14,961 nucleotides of DNA from Lachnoclostridium sp. UBA5725 (GTDB lineage Bacteria > Bacillota > Clostridia > Lachnospirales > Lachnospiraceae), in assembly GCA_002419585.1 (NCBI GenBank), contig DIGJ01000039.1, forward strand, positions 1 through 14,961, in the 5' to 3' direction. The translations under genes and the position numbers were made by a program. Position 1 is the stretch's first letter, and every line of letters starts with the position of its first letter. The notes beneath the pieces were generated by a model that was not told the origin of the DNA, made no database searches, and saw only the letters and a program-made list of their open reading frames with translations. This document shows, piece after piece, positions 1 to 9,700 of the stretch.

Positions 1-168
1 TTTTTTACTGTGTTTGGGTACATCTTTGATTTCTCATCGATGCGTCCGTGAACAATCTATGTTGTTCATTTATGAACTTTCGTTCATTTGAAATTCTTTT
101 AGAATTTTCAAGGTTGTTTCACTGTTCAATTATCAAGGTTCTTGTCTGTTTCTTCTCTCGAAGTCAGC
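1..168 (-). other. Probable rRNA operon leader (5' part of the pre-rRNA), running off the left edge
   Basis: This stretch lies downstream of two rRNA-type promoters on the minus strand and holds no ORF. Read on the minus strand it has three hairpins: TGAACAA/TTGTTCA (plus positions 49-55 and 62-68), ATGAAC/GTTCAT (72-77 and 82-87) and TTGAAATTC paired with GAATTT(T)CAA around 88-112. It also has two related copies of CCTTGAtAATT / CCTTGAaAATT (plus 128-138 and 103-113). An 'AACCTTGATAATTGAACA'-like segment resembles what I remember of clostridial rRNA leaders and spacers, where it is tied to boxA-type antitermination and processing. That the 16S gene follows beyond position 1 is inference; no rRNA sequence itself is visible here. 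Confidence 0.65.
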
Positions 169-174
169 TTATTT

Positions 175-203
175 AGTGTATCATATATTGTATTGCTTGT
201 CAA
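175..203 (-). promoter_or_regulatory. Promoter P2 of a probable rRNA operon (proximal)
   Basis: On the minus strand the -35 box is TTGACA (198-203), the spacer is exactly 17 bp, and the -10 box is TACACT (175-180) preceded by TGA, an extended -10. An A/T-rich tract at about 204-228 sits where an UP element would be. Transcription would start near position 168 and run off the left end. A full-consensus -35 with an UP-like tract is typical of rRNA promoters. Confidence 0.85.
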
Positions 204-317
204 CACTTTTTTAATTATTTTTTTTAGTGATTTCTTCATTTGTGTAATCAAACATTATGATGATATCAACTCTTTTTCCGTTGTTTCATCGCTCTTAGAA
301 GTGATGCAACGTTGACT

Positions 318-346
318 AGTATATAATGCCGTAAGGCAAAAGTCAA
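318..346 (-). promoter_or_regulatory. Promoter P1 of a probable rRNA operon (distal)
   Basis: On the minus strand the -35 box is TTGACT (341-346), the spacer is 17 bp and the -10 box is TATACT (318-323), with an A-rich tract upstream (about 350-362). The transcript would start near 310-312. Its first bases can fold into a hairpin (GTTG/CAAC and CATCGC/GTGATG, plus 280-310, with a TTT bulge). It lies 143 bp upstream of the second promoter in the same direction, giving the tandem P1-P2 layout common for rRNA operons. Confidence 0.8.
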
Positions 347-450
347 CACCTTTTTTAAAATAAATTCAAATCATACAAAAGTACTAAATTTAAGAAATAT
401 TTATTCCAAAAACCTAGCACTTATATAACATAAAATACAAATTCAGGAAA

Positions 451-2631
451 TTATAATTTGATATTTGCTAACGCATTTGCCAATGCATTGTTTACCGGTT
501 CTTTTGATTCTTTTTTTTGCTGGTTAATATATTTTGCAACATCTTTTTTTGAAACGCCACTACCTTCTTTTTTTCTACGTTCCTGGAAAGCGGCAAGTTT
601 TTCCTTATGTCCACAGACACACACAAATTGTTGTTTTTCGCCTTTTCCTTGTAATTCCATTTTTTTATGGCAAACGGGGCACCTTGCATTACTTGTTCTG
701 GCAATTGTTTCTCGATAGCCACATTCTCTGTCCTGGCATGCAAGCATTCGACTATTTTTACCATTGACTAATAAGAGTCTTTTTCCACATTCAGGACACT
801 TTTTATTTGTAAGGTTATCATATCGAAAGGTTCCTTCTTGTTTTTTAATTTCTGTGACAAGCTCATTTGTGTAGTCTTTTATATCCGTCATAAACTTTGT
901 CCTTGCTAAGATTCCCTTTGAAATTTGAGCGAGTTTTACTTCCCAGTCAGCTGTCAATTCTGGCTTTTTTAAGTCATTTGGTACAAGTTCAAGCAATTGC
1001 TTTCCTTTTGATGTGACAAAAATATCTTTTCCCTTTTTTTCAAGTAGAAAGCTATGAAACAATTTATCTATAATATCTGCTCTTGTTGCAACCGTTCCAA
1101 GTCCACCCGTCTCCCCAATTATTTTAACTTGATCTTTGTCTTTTGACTCCATATATTTTATTGGATTTTCCATTGCCGAAAGAAGAGTTGCTTCATTAAA
1201 AGGTGCTGGTGGCTTTGTCTTATCTTCTTTTATCTGAAAGGAAAGGCCTTGCAAGACTTCACCTTTTGAAAGTGCAGGAAGGTTGCTATTTTTTGTTTCT
1301 TCTTCAGTTTCGTCTTCCCAATTGTTTTCGTACACTTCACGCCAACCAAGCGTTTTTACTACTTGACCTTTTGCCGTGAAGGATTCTCCTTCTATTAAAA
1401 TAGTAATTGTAGTTTGTTCGAATTCATAAGGAGGGGAAAGTACCGCTAAAAATCGTTTTATTACCAAATCGTAAATCTTACGTTCATCTATTGTCATATG
1501 ATCCATTTGTACATATTGCTCGGTTGGAATAATTGCATGATGATCCGAAACTTTCGCATCATTAATAAAAGTGGCTTTTGTTGAAAATTTTTGCATGGAT
1601 AGCTGTTTTGCTAATTTACGGTAAGGACCAATGCTAATTGCATCTAATCGGTCTTTCAGTGTCCCAACAACATCACTTGTAATATAACGGGAGTCGGTAC
1701 GAGGATAGGTAAGCACTTTATGGTTTTCATATAACCTTTGCATGATATTTAAAGTTTCTTTTGCGGAATAATTAAATAGTTTGTTTGCGTCACGCTGTAG
1801 TTCAGTTAAATCATAAAGCAATGGTGCGAAACTCTTCTTTGGCTGACTAACCACCGATACAACTTTTGCATCGTTACCATTCACTTTTTCAAATACGCGT
1901 TGCGCATATGCTTTATCAAAAGTTGAAGAAGCATTCGTATTGTTTTCTTTCCAGTGATAGGTAACATCACTCAATCTTGCAACTATGGAATAGTAAGGAG
2001 TTGGAGCAAATGTCTTAATTTCCTCTTCACGCTTTGCAATCATGTAAAGTGTGGGTGTTTGTACCCTGCCACAGGAGAGCTGGGCATTAAATTTGCAGGT
2101 TAATGCTCTTGTTGCATTCATTCCTACTAACCAGTCCGCTTCAGCCCTTGAGATTGCCGCATAATACAGATTATCATATTCTTTTCCATCTTTTAACTTT
2201 GAAAAACCATCTTTAATCGCTTTATCCGTAACCGAAGATATCCATAGCCGTTTGATTGGCTTATTATTATTTGCTTTTTCTAAAATTAAACGGGCAACTA
2301 GTTCACCTTCTCTACCTGCATCCGTTGCAATTATAATTTCATTTACATCTTTTCGATGGATTTGCGTTTTAACCACGTTGTATTGTTTCCCTGTCTGCTT
2401 CATGACCTCCATTTTCCACTCTTTTGGAATAATTGGGAGGTGCTCCATCTTCCATTCTTTAAATTTATTATCATAGCTTTCTGGGGGTGCTAATTCAACC
2501 AGATGTCCAAGTCCCCAGCTAACGATATATTTATCGCCTTCTAAGCATCCATTTTGGTTTTTCGTACATTTTAATACTCTTGCTATATCTCTTCCTACAG
2601 AAGGCTTTTCTGCTATAACTAATGATTTCAT
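451..2631 (-). CDS. topB: DNA topoisomerase III (type IA)
   Basis: A type IA topoisomerase that cuts and passes single strands to decatenate DNA and resolve replication and recombination intermediates in the cytoplasm. With the chosen start it has 726 residues. The N-terminal Toprim domain opens MKSLVIAEKPSVGRDIA (catalytic Glu8) and carries ATDAGREGE (Asp104); Gly fills the second Asp position, which as I recall is usual in Firmicute TopB. The active-site tyrosine is Tyr309 in VLTYPRTDSRY. The C terminus has two Cys4 zinc ribbons (Cys612/615/632/637 and Cys651/654/671/673), then a Lys-rich tail. I start at the ATG at 2629-2631: the ATG at 2638-2640 is only one base from the AAAAGG site, while the inner ATG is 10 bases away and matches the usual family N terminus. 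No clear promoter lies between it and the upstream terminator, so it may depend on read-through or a weak promoter. No terminator is visible after its stop. Confidence 0.96.
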   Translation of the reverse strand: MKSLVIAEKPSVGRDIARVLKCTKNQNGCLEGDKYIVSWGLGHLVELAPPESYDNKFKEWKMEHLPIIPKEWKMEVMKQTGKQYNVVKTQIHRKDVNEIIIATDAGREGELVARLILEKANNNKPIKRLWISSVTDKAIKDGFSKLKDGKEYDNLYYAAISRAEADWLVGMNATRALTCKFNAQLSCGRVQTPTLYMIAKREEEIKTFAPTPYYSIVARLSDVTYHWKENNTNASSTFDKAYAQRVFEKVNGNDAKVVSVVSQPKKSFAPLLYDLTELQRDANKLFNYSAKETLNIMQRLYENHKVLTYPRTDSRYITSDVVGTLKDRLDAISIGPYRKLAKQLSMQKFSTKATFINDAKVSDHHAIIPTEQYVQMDHMTIDERKIYDLVIKRFLAVLSPPYEFEQTTITILIEGESFTAKGQVVKTLGWREVYENNWEDETEEETKNSNLPALSKGEVLQGLSFQIKEDKTKPPAPFNEATLLSAMENPIKYMESKDKDQVKIIGETGGLGTVATRADIIDKLFHSFLLEKKGKDIFVTSKGKQLLELVPNDLKKPELTADWEVKLAQISKGILARTKFMTDIKDYTNELVTEIKKQEGTFRYDNLTNKKCPECGKRLLLVNGKNSRMLACQDRECGYRETIARTSNARCPVCHKKMELQGKGEKQQFVCVCGHKEKLAAFQERRKKEGSGVSKKDVAKYINQQKKESKEPVNNALANALANIKL

Positions 2632-2684
2632 TTTATCCATACCTTTTCTTTTTTTGATTCAAAAATGCATTTGACTTTATTAAG

Positions 2685-2713
2685 TTAAAAAAGGACCTGT
2701 TAAATCAGGTCCT
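2685..2713 (-). terminator. Rho-independent terminator after the 68-residue gene
   Basis: A perfect 8-bp stem AGGACCTG/CAGGTCCT (2692-2699 and 2706-2713) with a 6-base loop is followed on the minus strand by a run of five to six T (plus 2687-2692). It lies 12 bases past the stop of the small gene and about 55 bases before the topB start, so it separates the two transcripts. Confidence 0.88.
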
Positions 2714-2725
2714 AGATCTTTCAGA

Positions 2726-2932
2726 TTATCGAAAATCTGTGGGTGTTATTTTTAATCGACTCCAAGGATCTTCTTCTTGTTTTTCAATGGGTCTTAAGTT
2801 CTCCAACGATTTCTCCGGATCTGTTTCCAGCGTCCCGGTTGCACTAATATATTGGTCATCCTCGTCTTTTGTCGATTCTTTCGATAGTTTCATTTCTTTT
2901 GCTAATTGACTAATTATGTCCATCTTATCCAT
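2726..2932 (-). CDS. Small hypothetical protein, 68 residues, charged
   Basis: I do not recognise this protein. It is very polar, with many Asp, Glu and Lys, starts MDKMDIISQLAKEMK, and ends in a basic/aromatic motif DPWSRLKITPTDFR. It has no cysteine pairs, signal peptide or membrane segment. It looks real because every signal of an independent gene is present: a consensus promoter upstream (TTGACC-17-TATAAT), a strong GGAGG site 7 bases before the ATG, and a hairpin terminator 12 bases after the stop. It lies alone between the rpoC terminator and topB on the same strand. The N-terminal part (residues 1-20) could form an amphipathic helix and the middle is probably disordered. A cytoplasmic adaptor or small regulator is possible, but no function can be assigned. 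Confidence 0.75.
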   Translation of the reverse strand: MDKMDIISQLAKEMKLSKESTKDEDDQYISATGTLETDPEKSLENLRPIEKQEEDPWSRLKITPTDFR

Positions 2933-2992
2933 AAGAATTCCTCCATACAGTAACGGTAAGAAAAGTATCCTACATCCTTTGTATCTGCACTT

Positions 2993-3021
2993 ATTATACT
3001 CAGAATTTCTTTATGGGTCAA
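2993..3021 (-). promoter_or_regulatory. Promoter of the 68-residue gene
   Basis: Minus-strand boxes TTGACC (3016-3021) and TATAAT (2993-2998) are separated by exactly 17 bp, a near-perfect sigma-A promoter. The start would be near 2986, leaving a leader of about 54 bases. It lies immediately past the rpoC terminator, so the small gene need not depend on rpoBC transcription. Confidence 0.85.
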
Positions 3022-3034
3022 CTGGCTTATTTTC

Positions 3035-3074
3035 AAAAGGAGAAAACGCACTCTAATCGGGTGCATCTTCTCCT
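3035..3074 (-). terminator. Terminator of the rpoB-rpoC operon
   Basis: On the minus strand a 14-bp stem (AGGAGAAGATGCAC with GTGCGTTTTCTCCT, including two G-U pairs; plus 3061-3074 and 3038-3051) with a 9-base loop is followed by a short T run (plus 3035-3038). It begins 15 bases after the rpoC stop. The stem is strong but the T tract is short, so some read-through is possible. Confidence 0.85.
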
Positions 3075-3088
3075 AATATAAGCAATAC

Positions 3089-6000
3089 TTATTCTTCTGA
3101 CATTGTCATTTCTTCTACCATGTCATCATCAAATGAGTCAAAGTCATCTCCAAAATCAATAACATCTGGCATATCACTGCTCAATTGAACATTGCGATAT
3201 CTCTTCATACCGGTTCCTGCTGGAATAAGCTTACCAATAATAACATTTTCCTTCAGACCAATTAATGGGTCGATCTTGCCTTTAATTGCGGCTTCTGTTA
3301 ATACTTTCGTAGTTTCCTGGAAGGAGGCTGCAGACAAGAAAGAATTTGTAGCAAGGGAAGCTTTGGTAATACCAAGCATAACCTGTTTTCCTTCTGGAAC
3401 TTCTTTTCCTTCTTCTTCCAAACGTTCAATCTCATCATCAAAGTCTAACGTATCAACTAAAGTACCTGGTAGGAATTCAGAATCTCCGTTTGTTTCAATA
3501 CGAATTTTCTTAAGCATCTGACGAACAATTACTTCAATATGCTTATCGTTGATTTCTACACCTTGTAAACGATATACTCTTTGAACTTCTTGAATCATGT
3601 AATCTTGAACCGCACGAACACCCTTAATCTTAAGGATATCATGTGGGTTAACACTACCTTCTGTAAGTTCATCACCAGCTTCTAATTCCTGTCCTTCCAT
3701 TACTTTAATTCTTGATCCGTAAGGAATTAAGTATGCCTTAGATTCTGCTGTTTCTTTATTTGTTACGATAACTTCACGTTTCTTCTTTGTATCACTGATG
3801 GTAACTGTTCCAGCGAATTCTGCGATAATAGCAAGACCTTTTGGCTTTCTCGCTTCAAAAAGTTCCTCGACACGAGGAAGACCCTGTGTGATATCGTCTC
3901 CGGCTACACCACCCGTATGGAATGTACGCATGGTAAGCTGAGTACCAGGTTCACCGATTGACTGAGCCGCAATAATACCTACTGCTTCACCTACCTGCAC
4001 CGCTTCACCCGTTGCCATGTTTGCTCCATAACATTTTGCACAAACTCCAATATGGGAACGACAAGAAAGAATCGTACGAATCTTTACTTTAGCCTTATCT
4101 TCAGCGTCTATCATCGCTTTTGTATTTACAATACGAGCTGCACGTTTTGGTGTAATCATATGATTTGCTTTTACAATCATCTCACCATTATCATCAAAAA
4201 TGGATTCACAAGAATATCTACCTGTGATTCTTTCTTGTAAGCTTTCAATTACTTCTTTTCCATCCGTAAATGCTTTAATCCACATTCCAGGCATTTCTTT
4301 TCTATTGACTGCACAATCTACTTCACGAATAATCAAATCCTGAGATACGTCTACCAAACGACGGGTTAAGTATCCTGAATCGGCGGTACGAAGAGCCGTA
4401 TCGGAAAGTCCTTTACGAGCACCATGTGCTGAGATAAAGTACTCCAATACATCAAGTCCTTCACGGAAGTTTGACTTAATTGGCAATTCAATAGTTCTAC
4501 CCGATGTATCGGCCATCAAACCACGCATACCAGCAAGCTGTTTAATCTGTTTATCAGAACCACGGGCTCCAGAGTCAGCCATCATGAAGATATTATTATA
4601 TTTATCAAGTCCAGAAAGAAGCGCGTCGGTAATTTCATCATCGGCTACTTTCCAAGTTTCAATAACAGATTTGTATCTTTCTTCTTCTGTTGTAAGACCA
4701 CGACGGAAATCTCTAGCAATACGTTCTACCGTTTCTTCTGCTTGCGCAATGATTTCTTTTTTCTGTGGTGGTACGGTCATATCAGAAATAGATACGGTCA
4801 TAGCAGCTCTTGTTGAGTATTTATAACCTAATGACTTGATTGCGTCCAGGGTTTCTGCGGTACCAGTTGCTCCATGTGTATTGATACATTTTTCAAGGAT
4901 CTGTTTTAACTGTTTCTTACCTACGTGGAAATCAACTTCCAGTTTCAAGAAGTTTTCATCTTTTGTACGATCTACAAAACCAAGATCTTGGCTTAAAATT
5001 TCATTGAAAATAAAACGTCCTAAGGTAGATTCAATTAATCTAGTCTCCTCTACTCCTTGTGCATTGATTCCAGTTCTACGAACTTTAATTCTTGCATGAA
5101 GGGTAAGTGCATTATTTTCGTATGCTAGGATTGCTTCATTAATACTCTTGAAATGATGTCCTTCTCCTAGATCTCCTGGTCTTTCTTGTGTTAAATAGTA
5201 AATACCAAGGACCATATCCTGTGAAGGAACGGCTACAGGACCACCATCGGAAGGCTTTAATAAGTTGTTTGGAGAGAGCAATAAGAAACGGCACTCTGCC
5301 TGTGCTTCAACAGAAAGTGGAAGATGCACCGCCATCTGGTCACCGTCAAAGTCGGCGTTAAACGCAGTACATACCAATGGATGAAGCTTAATTGCTTTAC
5401 CTTCAACTAAGATTGGCTCAAACGCCTGAATACCAAGTCTATGAAGTGTAGGAGCACGATTTAACATAACTGGATGTTCTCTAATAACTTCTTCCAACAC
5501 GTCAAATACTTCATTTTGTACTCTTTCTACCATTTTCTTAGCTGATTTAATATTATGAGCAATACCTTTTGCTACTAATTCTTTCATAACAAAAGGTTTG
5601 AATAATTCAATTGCCATTTCTTTTGGAAGACCGCACTGATAAATCTTAAGTTCTGGTCCTACTACGATAACAGAACGTCCAGAATAGTCAACTCGCTTAC
5701 CAAGTAAGTTCTGGCGGAAACGTCCCTGCTTACCTTTTAACATATCAGAAAGAGATTTAAGAGCTCTGTTACCAGGTCCAGTAACCGGTCTTCCTCTTCT
5801 TCCGTTATCGATCAATGCATCGACTGCTTCCTGAAGCATTCTCTTTTCATTTCGAACAATGATGTCAGGAGCACCTAAGTCTAATAATCTCTTTAAACGG
5901 TTATTTCTGTTAATGATTCTACGATATAAATCGTTCATATCGGAGGTAGCAAAACGTCCACCATCTAACTGAACCATAGGACGGATATCTGGAGGTATAA

Positions 6001-6721
6001 CTGGAACTACGGTAAGAACCATCCAATCCGGTCTGTTGCCGGATTCACGGAATGCTTCTACTACTTCCAATCGTTTGATGATACGTGCTCTCTTTTGACC
6101 AGTAGCATCTTTCAATTCTTTCTTTAATTCAGCGGAATCTTTCTCTAAATCAATATCTTTTAGAAGTTCCTGAATGGATTCTGCACCCATTCCCACGCGG
6201 AAGCGAGAACCATATTTTTCTCTGGCTTCCTGGAATTCTTTTTCATTTAAAACTTGTTTGTACTGAAGATCGGTATCTCCTTTATCAAGCACAATATAGG
6301 ATGCAAAGTATAATACTTTTTCCAATGTTCTAGGAGAAAGGTCTAAGATTAGACCCATTCTACTAGGAATTCCTTTAAAGTACCAAATATGGGAAACTGG
6401 TGCTGCAAGTTCAATATGTCCCATACGTTCACGACGTACACTAGACTTTGTAACTTCAACACCACAACGGTCACAAACTACGCCTTTATAGCGAATCTTT
6501 TTGTATTTTCCGCAGTGACATTCCCAGTCTTTTTGTGGTCCAAATATTTTTTCACAGAAAAGACCATCTTTTTCAGGCTTTAACGTTCTATAGTTAATGG
6601 TTTCCGGCTTCTTTACTTCGCCACGAGACCATTCTCTGATTTTTTCCGGTGATGCAAGACCAATCTTAATTGCATCATATGTCAAGTGTTGTTCCTCATT
6701 CACTGTGTTAAGTTCTGGCAT
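3089..6721 (-). CDS. rpoC: DNA-directed RNA polymerase subunit beta'
   Basis: The largest catalytic subunit of RNA polymerase, which holds the active-site magnesium and the clamp. At 1210 residues it is close to the Firmicute norm. In order: the N-terminal clamp zinc ribbon (Cys68, Cys70, Cys83, Cys86); the switch and rudder region with GRRGRPVTGPGNRALKSLSD; the catalytic loop NADFDGDQM with Asp457, Asp459 and Asp461; the bridge helix and trigger loop region (IIAAQSIGEPGTQLTMRTFH, about 915-935); the second zinc site (Cys803, Cys887, Cys894, Cys897); and an acidic C-terminal tail. The start is supported by GGGAG 8 bases upstream. It follows rpoB after only 15 bases, so the two are co-transcribed. 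After it comes a terminator, not the usual rpsL-rpsG-fusA genes. No truncation or missing key residue is seen. Confidence 0.99.
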   Translation of the reverse strand: MPELNTVNEEQHLTYDAIKIGLASPEKIREWSRGEVKKPETINYRTLKPEKDGLFCEKIFGPQKDWECHCGKYKKIRYKGVVCDRCGVEVTKSSVRRERMGHIELAAPVSHIWYFKGIPSRMGLILDLSPRTLEKVLYFASYIVLDKGDTDLQYKQVLNEKEFQEAREKYGSRFRVGMGAESIQELLKDIDLEKDSAELKKELKDATGQKRARIIKRLEVVEAFRESGNRPDWMVLTVVPVIPPDIRPMVQLDGGRFATSDMNDLYRRIINRNNRLKRLLDLGAPDIIVRNEKRMLQEAVDALIDNGRRGRPVTGPGNRALKSLSDMLKGKQGRFRQNLLGKRVDYSGRSVIVVGPELKIYQCGLPKEMAIELFKPFVMKELVAKGIAHNIKSAKKMVERVQNEVFDVLEEVIREHPVMLNRAPTLHRLGIQAFEPILVEGKAIKLHPLVCTAFNADFDGDQMAVHLPLSVEAQAECRFLLLSPNNLLKPSDGGPVAVPSQDMVLGIYYLTQERPGDLGEGHHFKSINEAILAYENNALTLHARIKVRRTGINAQGVEETRLIESTLGRFIFNEILSQDLGFVDRTKDENFLKLEVDFHVGKKQLKQILEKCINTHGATGTAETLDAIKSLGYKYSTRAAMTVSISDMTVPPQKKEIIAQAEETVERIARDFRRGLTTEEERYKSVIETWKVADDEITDALLSGLDKYNNIFMMADSGARGSDKQIKQLAGMRGLMADTSGRTIELPIKSNFREGLDVLEYFISAHGARKGLSDTALRTADSGYLTRRLVDVSQDLIIREVDCAVNRKEMPGMWIKAFTDGKEVIESLQERITGRYSCESIFDDNGEMIVKANHMITPKRAARIVNTKAMIDAEDKAKVKIRTILSCRSHIGVCAKCYGANMATGEAVQVGEAVGIIAAQSIGEPGTQLTMRTFHTGGVAGDDITQGLPRVEELFEARKPKGLAIIAEFAGTVTISDTKKKREVIVTNKETAESKAYLIPYGSRIKVMEGQELEAGDELTEGSVNPHDILKIKGVRAVQDYMIQEVQRVYRLQGVEINDKHIEVIVRQMLKKIRIETNGDSEFLPGTLVDTLDFDDEIERLEEEGKEVPEGKQVMLGITKASLATNSFLSAASFQETTKVLTEAAIKGKIDPLIGLKENVIIGKLIPAGTGMKRYRNVQLSSDMPDVIDFGDDFDSFDDDMVEEMTMSEE

Positions 6722-6736
6722 TCAAGACACTCCCTT

Positions 6737-9700
6737 CTACTCTTCAAAATCATCATCGTCAAGACTATCAACATCCGCAAATTCGTCGAAGTTAATTTCA
6801 TCGTCCAAATTCTCTGCATCTGTTTCTCTAAATCCTGCGTTTTCAAAGGATTCATTGTTACCGAATCCAAAGTTTTCTTCTCCCTCAATCAATGGAGTTA
6901 AATCTTCATCGCCATATTCGATGTTTTCTGTCATCTGAACTTCATTACCATTTTCATCTAAAACGGTAACATCAAGTGCTAGTGATTGAAGTTCTTTTAA
7001 GAGAACCTTAAAGGATTCTGGTATACCAGGTTCCTGAATATTTTCTCCCTTAATAATTGCTTCATATGTCTTAACACGGCCAACAACATCATCGGATTTA
7101 ACAGTAAGGATTTCTTGTAAAGTATAAGCAGCACCATATGCCTCCAGTGCCCAAACTTCCATTTCTCCAAAACGCTGTCCACCAAATTGTGCTTTACCAC
7201 CGAGTGGCTGTTGTGTTACTAAGGAGTAAGGACCAGTGGAACGTGCATGAATCTTATCATCTACCAAATGGTGGAGTTTCAAATAGTGCATGAATCCAAC
7301 GGTAACTGCACCGTCGAAGTATTCTCCGGTTCTACCATCGCGAAGTCTAACTTTACCGTCGCGATTAATTGGAACGCCTTCCCACTGTTTACGATAATCT
7401 TTATTTTCCAATAAATATTTCATCAATTCAGGATCCAGTGATTCTTTATACTTCGCTTCAAAATCAGAAAGTGGAGTATTTACATAGTCATTTGCCAATT
7501 CCAGTGTATCCATGATGTCATACTCGTTCGCTCCATCAAATACAGGAGTTGATACGTTAAGACCTAACACTCTAGAAGCTAAGGATAAATGGATTTCAAG
7601 TACCTGTCCGATGTTCATACGAGAAGGTACACCCAGTGGGTTAAGAACGATATCAAGTGGTCTTCCGTTTGGCAAGAATGGCATATCTTCTGCTGGAAGT
7701 ACGCGGGAAACAACACCCTTATTACCATGACGTCCAGCCATTTTATCTCCAACTTGAATCTTTCTCTTTTGTGCAATATAAATACGAACAGACTGATTAA
7801 CTCCAGGTGATAACTCATCTCCGTTTTCTCTTGTAAATACTTTTGCATCTACAATGATACCAAACTCACCGTGTGGAACACGAAGTGATGTGTCACGTAC
7901 TTCTCGTGCCTTTTCACCAAAGATCGCACGAAGCAGTCTTTCTTCTGCCGTAAGTTCTGTTTCTCCCTTAGGAGTAACTTTTCCAACTAAGATATCTCCG
8001 GCGCGAACCTCAGCTCCGATACGGATAATACCTCTTTCATCTAAGTCTTTTAATGCATCATCACCGACACCAGGAACGTCTCTTGTTATTTCTTCTGGTC
8101 CTAATTTGGTATCGCGTGCTTCTGCTTCATATTCATTGATATGAACCGATGTATAAACATCTTCTTGTACTAATCGTTCACTTAAAAGTACCGCATCTTC
8201 GTAGTTATAACCTTCCCAGGTCATAAATCCAATTAATGGGTTCTTACCAAGCGCAATTTCTCCACCTGCAGTAGATGGACCATCCGCAATTACCTGTCCT
8301 GCTTTTACTTCTTCGCCTTTTACAACGATTGGGCGTTGGTTCATACAGGTTCCTTGGTTACTTCTTGAGAACTTTTCTAATTTATAGGAAGTCTTTGTAC
8401 CACTTGTATTTCGAATTATAATCTGATTAGATGCCGATTTTTCGACAATACCATCCTCTTTTGCAACGACACAATTTCCTGAGTCAACGGCTGCTTTCAT
8501 TTCCATACCAGTTCCTACAGCAGGTGCTTCGGTTACCAAAAGAGGCACTGCCTGACGCTGCATGTTAGATCCCATCAGCGCACGGTTTGCATCATCGTTT
8601 TCAAGGAAAGGAATCATTGCGGTAGCAACGGAAAATACCATCTTAGGTGATACATCCATTAAGTCAATTTTTCTTTTTTCAAATTCAGAGGTTTCTTCGC
8701 GGAAACGTCCGGATACATTGGTATGAACAAAGTATCCATTTTCATCCAATGTTTCATTCGCCTGTGCTACTACGTATTTATCTTCTTCATCCGCGGTTAA
8801 GTAAACAACTTCATCGGTAACCTTTGGATTCTTTGGATCTGATTTATCCACTTTACGATATGGCGCTTCAACAAATCCATATTCATTAATTCTTGCGTAA
8901 GAAGCAAGAGAGTTAATCAGACCGATGTTAGGACCTTCGGGAGTTTCGATTGGACACATTCTACCATAGTGAGAATAATGAACGTCACGAACCTCAAATC
9001 CGGCTCTATCTCTTGACAAACCACCCGGACCCAATGCGGATAAACGTCTCTTATGTGTTAATTCACCAAGAGGGTTATTTTGATCCATGAACTGAGACAA
9101 CTGGGAACTACCAAAGAATTCCTTTACCGCTGCTGTAACTGGTTTGATGTTAATTAAGGACTGTGGAGAAACTCCTTCAATGTCCTGCGTTGTCATTCGT
9201 TCACGAACAACACGTTCCATTCTGGAAAGTCCGATACGATACTGATTCTGTAACAACTCACCAACTGCACGGATACGTCTGTTTCCTAAATGGTCAATAT
9301 CATCTGCATTACCAATACCATATTCCAAATGCATATTGTAATTAATAGAAGCGAAAACATCCCAAGTTGTAATATGTTTTGGAATTAATTTGCTGATGTT
9401 TTTGCTGATTACATCTTTTCTTTCTTCTGCATCGCTGTAGTTTTCAAGAATATATTTGAGTGCAAAATAGTAAACATCTTCTGTAATACCAAGTTCTTCT
9501 TTATCAACATCAATAAATGCATTAATATCAACCATGCGGTTTGATACGATTTTTACTTTTCTATCTTCTACTTCCAACCAAACAAAACCGGTTCCGGTAT
9601 TTTGAATCTTAATTGCAAGTTCTTCTGTTATGATAACGCCTGCTTCTGCTACCACTTCGCCAGTTTCCATATCAACAACATCTTCTGCAAGCTTACAACC

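Noticed and set aside
312..326. Plus-strand TTGACT followed by TATAAT
   Set aside because: The boxes are only 4 bp apart, too close for a promoter; the same bases make a well-spaced promoter on the minus strand.
508..539. Possible rifampicin-resistance change in rpoB (these numbers are protein residues, not bases)
   Set aside because: The residues at the classic positions are Asp, His and Ser, the usual sensitive forms.
458..767. Overlapping small frames on both strands near the 3' end of topB
   Set aside because: They overlap the zinc-ribbon coding part of topB in other frames and show no independent gene signals.
3192..9345. Several 60-110 residue plus-strand frames within rpoC and rpoB
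   Set aside because: They are antisense shadows of two certain genes, with no ribosome binding sites or recognisable domains.
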